Shown: positions 7,942 to 16,007 of the stretch, piece after piece
Numbering within the stretch: position 1 is the stretch's first letter
Layout of the letters: every line of letters starts with the position of its first letter
NCBI GenBank assembly: GCA_027618305.1
Contig: JAQCFD010000004.1
Span: 1 to 34,611, forward strand
DNA length: 34,611 bases
Origin: Pseudomonadota bacterium
GTDB lineage: Bacteria > Pseudomonadota > Alphaproteobacteria > UBA6615
Reading direction: 5' to 3'
Notes under the pieces: generated by a model
Database searches by the model: none
What the model was told of the DNA's origin: nothing
Seen by the model: only the letters and a program-made list of their open reading frames with translations
Translations under genes and position numbers: made by a program

Positions 7942-8829
7942 ATGCCGAATTCGGTAAAGGCGATACTGCTGGTGGTGGGCGCGGCGGCGGTCGCCGCGAC
8001 GATGCACAACATCATGCGCTACCTGACCGTCGAAGAGGGCCTGCATGCCTTCGAGGTTGCATTTTTCCGCAGCTTTTTCGGACTGATCATTTTCATACCG
8101 GTCATCGCAAAGAATGGGTTCGGCCTGTTCCGGACCGACATGCTGCCCTGGCATCTCGGCCGCGGGCTGGTGAACGCCGCGGCGATGCTCTGCATGGTCA
8201 CGGCTCTGTCTTTGATTCCGGTAGGCGACGTCGCGGCCATCAGTCTGGTCGGCCCGGTTTTCGTCGCCTTGCTGGCGATATTGTTCCTCGGCGAGAAGGT
8301 CGGCCCCCGCCGCTGGCTCGGCATCGCACTGGCCGTGACCGGCGCCTTCGTGGTCGTCCGGCCGGGCATCGTACCAATCAATCTCGGCACCGTGCTGGTT
8401 CTCACGGCGACCCTGCTGGTCTCGAATTCGAAGATCATGGCCAAGATGCTGTCGCGGCATGACTCGCCGACCACGATCGTCGCCTATGTCACATTGTTGA
8501 TGACCCCCGTGACCCTGATCCCGGCGCTGTTCGTCTGGCAGTGGCCGAATTTCGAGCAGTTTCTGTGGCTGATCGCCATCGGCCTGTGCGGCACGACCGG
8601 CCATCTATTGTTCACCCACGCCTACAAGCTTGCGGATGTCAGCCTGGTCGAGCCGGTCAGCGCGATGCGCATGGTCTGGGCGGCACTGATCAGCTACGTG
8701 GTCTTCGCCGAATTCCCCGACACCTGGACCTGGGTCGGCGCCGGGATCATCGTCGTCGGCACGACCTACATGGCGCGCCGTGACGTCGCCCATGGTGTAA
8801 AGCGTCCGCTCCCGACGACCGAGGGCTAG
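7942..8829 (+). CDS. EamA/DMT-superfamily transporter
   Basis: The 295-residue protein has about ten hydrophobic helices in two EamA repeats. It contains typical sequences such as GDVAAISLVGPVFVALLA, LGEKVGPRRWLG and FVVVRPGI at the end of the first repeat, and VEPVSAMRMVWAALISYVVF in the second. These proteins move small metabolites, often amino acids or nucleobases, across the inner membrane, mostly as exporters. The track begins at 7861, but the ATG at 7942 starts directly before the first helix (AILLVVGAAAVAATM), and the 27 residues removed are polar and poorly conserved in appearance. It is divergent from the VOC-SDR-LLM run and resembles the two transporters at 30022-31811 more than those at 26486-28293. 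Confidence 0.94.
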   Translation: MPNSVKAILLVVGAAAVAATMHNIMRYLTVEEGLHAFEVAFFRSFFGLIIFIPVIAKNGFGLFRTDMLPWHLGRGLVNAAAMLCMVTALSLIPVGDVAAISLVGPVFVALLAILFLGEKVGPRRWLGIALAVTGAFVVVRPGIVPINLGTVLVLTATLLVSNSKIMAKMLSRHDSPTTIVAYVTLLMTPVTLIPALFVWQWPNFEQFLWLIAIGLCGTTGHLLFTHAYKLADVSLVEPVSAMRMVWAALISYVVFAEFPDTWTWVGAGIIVVGTTYMARRDVAHGVKRPLPTTEG

Positions 8830-8929
8830 ATTCGCGCCGGGAAAAGTCCGGCTGGACCCACAACCCGGCTAGGGCCAAACTGGCCAACAACAAACAGACA
8901 AGCGCACGAACTCCTTGGGGGAAAACCAC

Positions 8930-9553
8930 ATGATCTACGAAGTACGCACCTACCGACTGAAGCCGCGCATGGTTCCCGGATTCATGAAAGCCTTCGGGGA
9001 GGCCTACGAGAATGGCCGCAAGCAGCTGTCACCGCTGGCCGCCTTCTTCTATTCCGAGGTCGGGCCCCTCAATGAGGTCATGCATATCTGGCCCTACGAG
9101 AATATCGAAGAGCGCGCCGCGGTGCGCGCCGAGGCCGTCGCGACGGGCGTGTGGCCCCCGGCGGTGAGCGACATGATCCATCAGATGAACAGCGAGATTT
9201 TCACGCCCTTCCCGTTCATGGGCGAGTTCATGAGCGGCGAACACGGGCCGCTGTTCGAATATCGCTACTACTCGGTCCACAACGGCACGATGCCCGGCAT
9301 CATCAAGGGCTGGGAGGACGCCATCGGCGCGCGCAGCGAATTGTCCCCCTGCGCCATGGCAATGCACACCGATGTGGGCGACCTCAACAAATACGTCCAC
9401 ATCTGGCCCTACAAGAGCTTCGAGCATCGCCAGCAGGTGCGTGACGAAGGCGTGGCGAAGGGTGTCTGGCCGCCGAAGGGCTCGCCCAAGGGTGCAATCA
9501 TCACCCAGGACAACAAGCTGCTGCTGGCCCCGGACTTCTCGCCGCTGCGGTAG
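8930..9553 (+). CDS. NIPSNAP-family protein with duplicated domain
   Basis: The 207-residue protein contains two NIPSNAP (dimeric alpha-beta barrel-like) domains. The internal duplication is visible as MHIWPYENIEERAAVR...GVWPP in the first half and VHIWPYKSFEHRQQVR...GVWPP in the second. It starts MIYEVRTYRLKP, the usual start of the family. I chose the ATG at 8930, with the purine-rich TTGGGGGAAAA just before it, over the TTG at 8915. NIPSNAP proteins have no firmly known biochemical role in bacteria and often sit near catabolic genes. It lies 100 bases after the EamA gene on the same strand and converges on the amidase. Confidence 0.92.
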   Translation: MIYEVRTYRLKPRMVPGFMKAFGEAYENGRKQLSPLAAFFYSEVGPLNEVMHIWPYENIEERAAVRAEAVATGVWPPAVSDMIHQMNSEIFTPFPFMGEFMSGEHGPLFEYRYYSVHNGTMPGIIKGWEDAIGARSELSPCAMAMHTDVGDLNKYVHIWPYKSFEHRQQVRDEGVAKGVWPPKGSPKGAIITQDNKLLLAPDFSPLR

Positions 9554-9596
9554 GGAAACGACCGCCGCAAAGCCAACGGGCAATGCTCGCGGGTTA

Positions 9597-10883
9597 TCAG
9601 GCGTCGAGGGTTTCCAGCACCCATTTCGCCGCCTGCAACAGGCGGTCATCGTCGCGGTAGCGGCCGACCAGCTGGATGCCGACCGGCATCCCGCTCGGGC
9701 CGGTATGGGTCGGCAGCGAGACCGCCGGCAAACGGATCGCCGTCCAGAATCCGGCGAAGCGCGGGTTTCCGCCGTCCTCCAGGCCGACCGGCGCCTCGCC
9801 GTCGACACAGGGTGCGAGCAGGACATCCAGATCGTCGAACAGCCCGTCGCTCTGTTGCCGGCATGCCTCGGTCAGGCGCATCGCCGCGACATAATCGTCA
9901 TAGGGTGCGTCGAGGCCGGCCTGCATGACCGTCCGGAACCGGTCGCTGAGGGCGTCTCGGTGATCGCGCCACTCGTTGAGCATATGGCGGCTGCGCTCGT
10001 AGCAATTGATGAGAATGCGGACCTCCTCAAGCCGCGCGAAATGCTCCGGGAGCGTGACATCGCGCACGGCGGCACCCGCCTGTGCGAGCCGCGCGGCGGC
10101 GTCCTCCACCGCGCGCTGTGTCTCCGCCTGGGCCAGGTCCCATAAGGGGGTGCGGCAGACACCGATCCTCGGTCCGGTGGGCGGCGCCGCGAGCGGTTCG
10201 AACGGCCGGTTGACCAGCACCGATGTCAGCAGCGGTACATCATCGAGGTCGCGCACGTGCAGGCCCAGGGTGTCGAGGCTCTGGGACGCCGCCTTGACGC
10301 CCGCGATATTGTATGTGCCGAAGGTCGGCTTGTAGCCGATGACGCCGCAATAGGCCGACGGGCGGAGGATCGAACTGCCCGTCTGGGTGCCGAAGGCAGC
10401 CGGCACCATGCCATCCGCAACGGCCGCTGCCGAGCCGCTCGACGACCCGCCGGGACTGCGCGTGAGATCATGGGGATTGGCCGTCGGACCCGGGAAACTG
10501 CCGGCAAATTCGGTTGTGACCGTCTTTCCCAGGATGACCGCGCCGGCGGCGCGCACCTGGGCGATGCAGGCCGCGTCGGCCGACGGGCGGCGGCCGGCAT
10601 AGATCGGAGAGCCCATCTCCGTCGGCATGTCGTGGGTGTCGACGATGTCCTTGACGCCGAGCGGCACCCCGTGGAGCAGCCCCCGTGGTGTCTCGTTGTC
10701 GCAGGCATGCGCCTGCGCCAGCGCCAGATCGGGATCGATGAAGGCCCAGGCGCGGACCGCGCCTTCGCGCGCCTCGATACGCGCCAGGCACGCCTCGGTG
10801 ACGGCGACGGCGCTGGTCTCGCCGGCGGCGATCCGCCGCGCGATCCCGCTTGCCGAGAGTTGGGCCAAATCGGTGGAGGACAT
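9597..10883 (-). CDS. Amidase signature-family hydrolase
   Basis: The 428-residue protein carries the amidase signature: Lys78 (GVKDIVD), cis-Ser147 in GGSSSGSAAA, and nucleophile Ser171 in GTQTGSSILRPS, 24 residues after Ser147 as in fatty-acid amide hydrolase. The Ser-cisSer-Lys triad is thus complete, so an active amide or ester hydrolase is expected. It is not GatA: no gatB or gatC is near, and the loop reads TGSSILRP rather than TGGSIR.P. The start at 10883 has GGAG six bases upstream and replaces the track's 10916. It follows the lyase gene (10928-11785) by about 44 bases, so the two are probably co-transcribed. The substrate is unknown. Confidence 0.94.
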   Translation of the reverse strand: MSSTDLAQLSASGIARRIAAGETSAVAVTEACLARIEAREGAVRAWAFIDPDLALAQAHACDNETPRGLLHGVPLGVKDIVDTHDMPTEMGSPIYAGRRPSADAACIAQVRAAGAVILGKTVTTEFAGSFPGPTANPHDLTRSPGGSSSGSAAAVADGMVPAAFGTQTGSSILRPSAYCGVIGYKPTFGTYNIAGVKAASQSLDTLGLHVRDLDDVPLLTSVLVNRPFEPLAAPPTGPRIGVCRTPLWDLAQAETQRAVEDAAARLAQAGAAVRDVTLPEHFARLEEVRILINCYERSRHMLNEWRDHRDALSDRFRTVMQAGLDAPYDDYVAAMRLTEACRQQSDGLFDDLDVLLAPCVDGEAPVGLEDGGNPRFAGFWTAIRLPAVSLPTHTGPSGMPVGIQLVGRYRDDDRLLQAAKWVLETLDA

Positions 10884-10927
10884 CGGGGACTCCGTTCGGT
10901 TGCGTCGCTGCGCCAAGAAGCCGCTCC

Positions 10928-11785
10928 TCAGCTTTCGTAGCGGTCCTCGATGGCGGACCAGCGGGGCATCTCGACGATGTCGAGATATTCCGGGAAGGTC
11001 AGGCCGGTATTGGCGAGCTTGAATTCACCGCTCTTGATGTCGGCCAGGGTGTCGCGGATCGTGCGCGCGGTCAGCATCAGCGTCGTGATGCCGTAGCTGG
11101 CGATGCTGTAGCCGAGCTCACCGAGCGCCGCCGGCGCCAGCAGCGGGGTCACGCCACCCTCGATCATGTTGGCGAGCTGGGGCACGGGCAGTTCCTCGCA
11201 GATGCGCCGCATGTCCTCGATCGACGTCGGCGCCTCAATGAACAACGCATCGGCGCCCGCCTTCATATAGCGCTCGCCGCGGCGCAGCGCCTCGTCGAGA
11301 CCATCAGTGGCGATGGCGTCGGTGCGCGCAATGATAAAGGTGTCGGGGTTGAGGCGTTCGCCGGCACAGGCGCGCAGCTTCGCCTCCATTTCCTCGACGG
11401 GCACGATGCGCTTGCCGGCCATATGGCCGCAGCGCTTCGGCGCGAGCTGGTCTTCGATGAAGATCGCCTGGGCGCCGATCTTCTCGTAATGGTTCAGGGT
11501 ATAGACGACGTTCTTGACGTCGCCATAACCCGTGTCGACATCGACCAGGCAGGGCAGATCGGTCACGGCGAGGATGTCGCGGACGCCGGCCGAAATCTCG
11601 CCCAGCCCCAGCAGGCCGATATCGGGGACGCCGTAGCGCGCGCCGACAATCTGAAAGCCGCCGATCATGAAGGCGTCGAAGCCGGTCTGCTCGATGATCC
11701 GCGCCGTCAGCGCGTCATGGGCGCCGGGAATGACGAGCGGTGATGCCTCATTGGCGAGCTGGCGAAAAGTCTTCGATTCGGTCAT
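10928..11785 (-). CDS. Isocitrate lyase/PEP mutase-family enzyme
   Basis: The 285-residue protein has the family's core motifs: GAHDALTARI near the N-terminus, the metal-binding VDVDTGYG (Asp82, Asp84), EDQ at 111-113, and KRCGH (117-121) with the catalytic cysteine that lyases of the family keep. This points to a C-C bond lyase such as 2-methylisocitrate or dimethylmalate lyase rather than a PEP mutase or phosphonate hydrolase, although oxaloacetate decarboxylase-type members cannot be ruled out. No prpC or prpD is adjacent, so a role in the methylcitrate cycle is not supported by context. GGAGG precedes the start. It is upstream of the amidase on the same strand. Confidence 0.93.
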   Translation of the reverse strand: MTESKTFRQLANEASPLVIPGAHDALTARIIEQTGFDAFMIGGFQIVGARYGVPDIGLLGLGEISAGVRDILAVTDLPCLVDVDTGYGDVKNVVYTLNHYEKIGAQAIFIEDQLAPKRCGHMAGKRIVPVEEMEAKLRACAGERLNPDTFIIARTDAIATDGLDEALRRGERYMKAGADALFIEAPTSIEDMRRICEELPVPQLANMIEGGVTPLLAPAALGELGYSIASYGITTLMLTARTIRDTLADIKSGEFKLANTGLTFPEYLDIVEMPRWSAIEDRYES

Positions 11786-11872
11786 GGCGTCCTCCGTCGG
11801 GTCATGCCCCTGATTATGGGCCGGGTCATGGCAGAAAGTCTGGACGGATCAGGGCGTCAGTTCGACCTTTTT

Positions 11873-13915
11873 CTAAACGCTGTCGCGCTTGGGTTTTTTC
11901 CGCTTCATCGGCGCCTGGCCGGACTGAATCGCCGCCCGGGCCTTCGCACTCATCTTCGGGGCCTTGAGCCCGAGCTTTCCTGCCGTGGGCTTCTTGCCCG
12001 CGGGCTTCGCGCTCATCGGCTGGTTCTTCTTCGAATTCTTGGCCGTCTTTTTGCCCTTCTTTACCCATGGCTTTTTCTCTTCCGCTTCCCAGGGCATTCT
12101 CTCCTCGCCCGCCGGCCGGCCGGGCGCGGAATGGCGCGGCGCACCCTGGTGGGCCTGCGCGCCGCGCGGCTTGTCACCGTAGGGTTTCTTCTTCGCATAG
12201 GGCTTATCGCCGAAATCACGCGGGGCGCCGGCGGCCTGCTCGGCGCGCGGTTTGGCCGTATAGGGTTTCTTCGTCGAATAGGGCTTTTCGCCAGCATCAC
12301 GCGGCGCCTCGGCGCCGGCATTCGGGCTGCTGGCCAGCCGTGTCACGACGATGTTTTTCTCCACCTTGCCGCTGGGGCCGACCCCCTCGACAAAACGATC
12401 CACACAACTCGCGGCCAGTTCGACATGGGTCTCGCTGGCCTGGATCCGGATCGCGCCGATGTCCGTCTTGGTGATGTGGCCGGCGCGGCACAGCATCGGC
12501 AACAGCCAGCGCGCCTCGGCGCGCTCGTCGCGCCCGACCGACAACGAAAACCAGACGCTGTCCCTGAAATTGTCGCGGCGATCCTTTTGCGGTTCTGTCG
12601 GCGCGGCATCGAGGAGTTCTTCCGGTGCCGTCTGGTCCTCGAGATGGCGTCGCAGGAACGCCGCCGCGACATGTTCCGCATCGTGATGCGACAGAAGCTC
12701 CTGGGCGAAGGCGCGTTCCTCGTCGTTCAGGGGTTCACTGAGCGCCGGGTCCGTGAAAATACGCTCGCGATCACGCTTCAGAATGTCGCCGGCGGATGGC
12801 GGGTTGGCCCAGGTGGCCTCAATGTTGGCGCTTTGCAGCAACCGCTCGGTCCGCCGGCGCATATTGTGCGGCACGATCAGCGCGCACACACCCTTACGGC
12901 CCGCACGCCCGGTGCGTCCGCTCCGGTGCAACAGGGACTCACGGTTCTTCGGAATGTCCGCATGGATCACCAGCTCCAGATTCGGCAGGTCCAGCCCGCG
13001 CGCCGCCACATCGGTGGCGATGCACACCCGCGCGCGCCCGTCGCGCAACGCCTGCAGGGCGTGGGTCCGCTCGTTCTGACTGAGCTCGCCCGACAGGGCC
13101 ACCGCCGAGAAACCCCGGTTGGCGAAACGGCTGGTCATCCGGTTGACGGCGGCACGGGTGCCACAAAAAACGAGCGCATTCTTTGCATCGAAATAGCGCA
13201 GCACATTGACGATGGCGTTTTCGGTGTCGTTGGGCGCGACCGTGAGGGCGCGATACTCGATATCCACATGCTGCTGTTGTTCCGCCGATGTGGAGATACG
13301 GACCGCATCGCGCTGATAGCGTTTGGCCAGCGTGGCGATGGTCCGCGGCACCGTGGCGGAAAACAGCAATGTGCGTCGCCCCGCGGGCGCCGCATCGAGA
13401 ATGAATTCGAGATCGTCACGAAACCCCAGATCGAGCATTTCGTCCGCCTCGTCGAGCACCACGGCCCGGAGACCCGAGGTGTTGAACGAACCGCGTTCGA
13501 TATGATCGCGCAGCCGGCCCGGCGTGCCGACCACGATATGCGCACCGCGCTGCAACGCCATACGTTCCGCGCGCGCATCCATGCCGCCCACGCAGGACGC
13601 GAAAGCCGCCCCCGTCGGCGCGTAAAGCCATTCCAGTTCGCGGCGTACCTGCAGGGCCAGCTCGCGGGTCGGCGCGACCGCCAGCGCCAGGGGCGCGTCC
13701 GCGCGCGCGAACCGGTCCGCACCCGCCAGCAGGGTCGGCGCCAGCGCCAGCCCGAAGGCCACGGTCTTGCCCGACCCCGTCTGCGCGGACACCAGGGCGT
13801 CGGCGTTCTTGTTCTCAAGGGCCAGGATCGCGGTTTGCACCGGGGTCAGTTGGGTGTAGCCGCGTTCGGTCAGAGCCTGCTGAAGCGGCGGTACCACGCC
13901 TTCGAAGTCTGTCAT
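11873..13915 (-). CDS. DEAD-box ATP-dependent RNA helicase with DbpA-like RNA-binding domain and repeated basic tail
   Basis: The 680-residue protein has all main helicase motifs: the Q-motif region LTPVQTAIL, Walker A AQTGSGKT (44-51), PTREL (82-86), TPGR (131-134), DEAD (155-158), SAT (186-188) and HRSGRTGRAG in the second RecA domain. At about 470-545 a segment (WFSLSVGRDERAEARWLLPMLC...) resembles the DbpA/CsdA RNA-binding domain. The last 130 or so residues are lysine- and proline-rich and include two copies of a 27-residue unit (APRD.G.KPY..KKPY..KPR). It probably remodels rRNA or mRNA secondary structure, in ribosome assembly or cold response. A 716-codon ORF antisense to it is a shadow. 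Confidence 0.96.
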   Translation of the reverse strand: MTDFEGVVPPLQQALTERGYTQLTPVQTAILALENKNADALVSAQTGSGKTVAFGLALAPTLLAGADRFARADAPLALAVAPTRELALQVRRELEWLYAPTGAAFASCVGGMDARAERMALQRGAHIVVGTPGRLRDHIERGSFNTSGLRAVVLDEADEMLDLGFRDDLEFILDAAPAGRRTLLFSATVPRTIATLAKRYQRDAVRISTSAEQQQHVDIEYRALTVAPNDTENAIVNVLRYFDAKNALVFCGTRAAVNRMTSRFANRGFSAVALSGELSQNERTHALQALRDGRARVCIATDVAARGLDLPNLELVIHADIPKNRESLLHRSGRTGRAGRKGVCALIVPHNMRRRTERLLQSANIEATWANPPSAGDILKRDRERIFTDPALSEPLNDEERAFAQELLSHHDAEHVAAAFLRRHLEDQTAPEELLDAAPTEPQKDRRDNFRDSVWFSLSVGRDERAEARWLLPMLCRAGHITKTDIGAIRIQASETHVELAASCVDRFVEGVGPSGKVEKNIVVTRLASSPNAGAEAPRDAGEKPYSTKKPYTAKPRAEQAAGAPRDFGDKPYAKKKPYGDKPRGAQAHQGAPRHSAPGRPAGEERMPWEAEEKKPWVKKGKKTAKNSKKNQPMSAKPAGKKPTAGKLGLKAPKMSAKARAAIQSGQAPMKRKKPKRDSV
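12180..12292 (-). repeat. Two-copy 81-bp coding repeat in the helicase tail
   Basis: On the + strand, TAGGGTTTCTTC.TCG.ATAGGGCTT.TCGCC occurs at 12180-12211 and again at 12261-12292, exactly 81 bases (27 codons) apart. It encodes KPYxxKKPYxxKPR-type basic segments of the helicase. A third, weaker APRHS-like segment follows in the protein. Such tails bind RNA without sequence specificity in related helicases. Confidence 0.8.
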
Positions 13916-14163
13916 GTTATCTCGATCGAAATGCCGGATGGGCGCGCTTTATGACGAACCATTCGTCTTGCAGACACACGCCGTCACGCTAAATTGCGCA
14001 GCTGCCCCATCAATTATGGCCTTCCTATATCATGCCCGCGCAAGAATCAGTCACGATCTCAGCGTCGCTTGATGTCTGTGCGCCCTCTAACAAGAGGTTT
14101 CTCGGGGTCCGCGCGACGGCGTTATAGTTCGGCGAAGAAGAAAGATGCACGCCGGAGGACAAA

Positions 14164-15006
14164 ATGCCGATCATCGACGCACAGGTGCACGCCTACGAGG
14201 CCGACCATCCGGGCCGGCCCTGGGCCGCCGTGCTCACCGGACCACCTTCGGCCAATGGCGACGAAATGGTGGCCGCGATGGATGCGGTCGGCGTCGACGG
14301 CGCGATCCTCGTCTCGGCCTACACCATGTACCGCTACGACCCGAGCTACGCGCTCGAGGTGCAGGCCGACCATCCCGGCCGGTTCGCGCTGGTCACGCCC
14401 TTCGACGCCGGCGACCCCGCCGTGGGAGAAAAAGTCGCCGACTGGGTCGCGAAGGACGGCACCGTCGGCATCCGCCTGCTGCTCGCCCACGGTATCTCGG
14501 ATGAGGCCGGCGATTCCGGTGTCGCCAATCTTCTCGACGCGGCCCGGCGCCACGACGTCCCGGTCAATGTCTACTGCACCGAGCGGCACGCGCAGGTCGC
14601 GGACATCGCCGCGCAATTCCCGGACGTATCCCTGGTGGTCGACCATATGGGCCTCGTCCAGCCGTTCCACCCGCCCGCCCCGGAGGATGGCTGGGCCGAG
14701 CTGCCGAAGCTGCTGGCCCTGGCCAAATACGACAATGTCAGCGTCAAGATCAGCGGCGCGGGCACGCTCGCGCGCACGCCCTTTCCCTTCGCCGACATCC
14801 ACGACCCGGTGCACCGCATCATCGATGCCTTCGGCGTCGCACGCTGCATGTGGGGCACGGACTGGACGCGCGCGATGGAGCTTCTGAGCTACGAGGAGGG
14901 AGTCGAGGCGTTCCGCCAGGGCGACTGGCTGTCCGACAGCGACCGCGCCGCGCTGATGGGCGGCAATGCCGCACGCATCTATGGCTGGTCGCCGGGGGCG
15001 GTCTGA
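14164..15006 (+). CDS. Amidohydrolase-family protein (PF04909-like)
   Basis: The 280-residue TIM-barrel protein has the metal-dependent hydrolase pattern: IIDAQVHAY at the start (Asp5, with His9 in place of an HxH pair), VVDHMGL (His161) and MWGTDW (Asp233). This matches the amidohydrolase-2 group, which includes 2-pyrone-4,6-dicarboxylate lactonase-like and ACMSD-like enzymes acting on lactones or carboxylates. A GGAGG site lies a few bases upstream of the ATG. The gene is alone on the + strand, and its end converges on the tRNA-Ala gene only 15 bases away. The exact substrate is unknown. Confidence 0.92.
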   Translation: MPIIDAQVHAYEADHPGRPWAAVLTGPPSANGDEMVAAMDAVGVDGAILVSAYTMYRYDPSYALEVQADHPGRFALVTPFDAGDPAVGEKVADWVAKDGTVGIRLLLAHGISDEAGDSGVANLLDAARRHDVPVNVYCTERHAQVADIAAQFPDVSLVVDHMGLVQPFHPPAPEDGWAELPKLLALAKYDNVSVKISGAGTLARTPFPFADIHDPVHRIIDAFGVARCMWGTDWTRAMELLSYEEGVEAFRQGDWLSDSDRAALMGGNAARIYGWSPGAV

Positions 15007-15021
15007 TCGATTGGAGAAATT

Positions 15022-15097
15022 TGGTGGAGCCGGACGGGATCGAACCGACGACCTCTACGTTGCGAACGTAGCGCTCTCCCAACTGAGCTACGGCCCC
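15022..15097 (-). tRNA. tRNA-Ala (anticodon CGC)
   Basis: Read on the minus strand, the sequence starts GGGGCCGTAGCTCAGTTGGG and folds into a complete cloverleaf. The acceptor stem is GGGGCCG/CGGCTCC with the G3-U70 wobble pair that identifies alanine tRNAs. The anticodon stem-loop is CTACG-TTCGCAA-CGTAG with anticodon CGC (reads GCG), and the T arm has GTTCGATCC. The discriminator is A, and the 3' CCA is encoded (15022-15024). A CGC alanine isoacceptor fits the heavy use of GCG codons here. Confidence 0.97.
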
Positions 15098-15316
15098 ACC
15101 GATGCCGAAAACGGCGTGCGCGCGGGCCCTGACATTGGGTTCGGGCATCGCGGCGCGGCGGGAATATGGGTGCGGGCCGCCGTCCCTGTCAAGTCATCCG
15201 CGCTCCCGGCCGTAACCGGCGCGTGACTGGACAGGCGCACAGACGCTGGCTAGTCTCAAACCCGCTATCACCAAGCGTTTCGGACGCGCATTTTTCGCAC
15301 CAGAAGATCGAAGATC

Positions 15317-15598
15317 ATGCTCGCTATCGCCAACCTCATCAGCACAATCATCGGCCTTTATATGTGGGCCGTAATTATCTCGGTGGTCCTGACCTGGCTC
15401 GTCCAGTTCAACGTGATCAACACGTCCAACCGCATGGTCTATCAGATCGGTGACTTCCTCTACCGGATCACCGAACCGGCCATGCGCCCGATCCGGCAGG
15501 TCATTCCCTCGGTCGGTGGGCTCGATCTGTCGCCGCTGATCGTCATCCTGATCCTCGGCTTCCTGCAGCAGTTCATCCCCGACCTGCTGCTGCGTTGA
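15317..15598 (+). CDS. YggT-family integral membrane protein
   Basis: The 93-residue protein has two hydrophobic segments: one N-terminal (about 4-28) and one C-terminal (about 70-88, SPLIVILILGFLQQFI). They flank the conserved YggT stretch FLYRITEPAMRPIRQVIPSVGGLDLSP. YggT proteins are widespread small membrane proteins; in other bacteria they sit with DUF167 (YggU) genes, as here, and have been linked to osmotic stress and cell-division gene clusters, but no mechanism is known. The DUF167 gene starts about 14 bases later and folD follows, so the three probably form one operon. Confidence 0.95.
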   Translation: MLAIANLISTIIGLYMWAVIISVVLTWLVQFNVINTSNRMVYQIGDFLYRITEPAMRPIRQVIPSVGGLDLSPLIVILILGFLQQFIPDLLLR

Positions 15599-15611
15599 CG
15601 GCCATCTGCCG

Positions 15612-16007
15612 TTGGTGGATCGACCTGTAGATCGACCGGCAGATCGACCATGGGAAATTCAAAAGGACGGCATCCGCCTGCGGCTGCGCGTGACACCGCG
15701 CGCCCGACGCAACGCGATCACCGGCATTCTTGACCCCGGCGCCCAGGCCGGCGGCCCGGCCCTCAAGGTCACGGTCACCGCCCCGCCCGCCGACGGCAAG
15801 GCCAATGCCGCCGTCCTGGCTTTGCTCGCCAGGGCGCTGCGCGTGCCGAAATCCACCCTGTCGGTCCTTTCGGGGGAGACCGGGCGCACCAAGCTGATCC
15901 ACATTCCCGGCGATGGCCCGACTCTCATACCCATGCTAGAGGCGTTGGCGGGCACAACGGTCGGACCGGCCGGCCCAGACAGCGTGAACCGGAGAGCAAA
16001 AAAATGA
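15612..16007 (+). CDS. DUF167/YggU-family protein with N-terminal VDRP repeat
   Basis: The core (from about residue 15) matches DUF167: [17 protein letters not shown], then the conserved [18 protein letters not shown] and the [12 protein letters not shown] strand. The function is unknown across the family. Start choice is uncertain: no ATG is in frame, so translation must begin at TTG 15612 or GTG 15615, just before a three-copy 12-base repeat encoding [12 protein letters not shown]. The end overlaps folD by ATGA (16004-16007), suggesting coupling. The C-terminal 20 or so residues after the core are variable and may be unstructured. The protein has 131 residues from TTG. Confidence 0.9.
   Translation: MVDRPVDRPADRPWEIQKDGIRLRLRVTPRARRNAITGILDPGAQAGGPALKVTVTAPPADGKANAAVLALLARALRVPKSTLSVLSGETGRTKLIHIPGDGPTLIPMLEALAGTTVGPAGPDSVNRRAKK
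15615..15650 (+). repeat. Three tandem 12-bp units at the start of the DUF167 gene
   Basis: GATCGACC recurs at 15618, 15630 and 15642, an exact 12-base period. The units read GTGGATCGACCT, GTAGATCGACCG and GCAGATCGACCA. Being a multiple of three, the array keeps the frame and encodes (V/A)DRP three times. It lies exactly at the translation start region. Confidence 0.9.

Noticed and set aside
9597-10883. Amidase as GatA
   Set aside because: No gatB or gatC nearby, and the nucleophile loop reads TGSSILRP, not the TGGSIR.P of GatA; the protein is also shorter than usual for GatA.
11804-13954. 716-codon + strand ORF, longer than the helicase gene it opposes
   Set aside because: It is fully antisense to a helicase with every expected motif; its protein has no recognisable domain and is full of Arg, Gly and Ala, as expected from an antisense frame in GC-rich coding DNA.
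15022-15097. tRNA-Ala as a possible integration site
   Set aside because: No integrase, no direct repeat of the tRNA 3' end, and housekeeping genes on both sides.
15226-15259. TGGACA and TAGTCT, 17 bases apart, before the yggT-family gene
   Set aside because: The -10 hexamer matches only three of six consensus bases, so I did not list it as a promoter.
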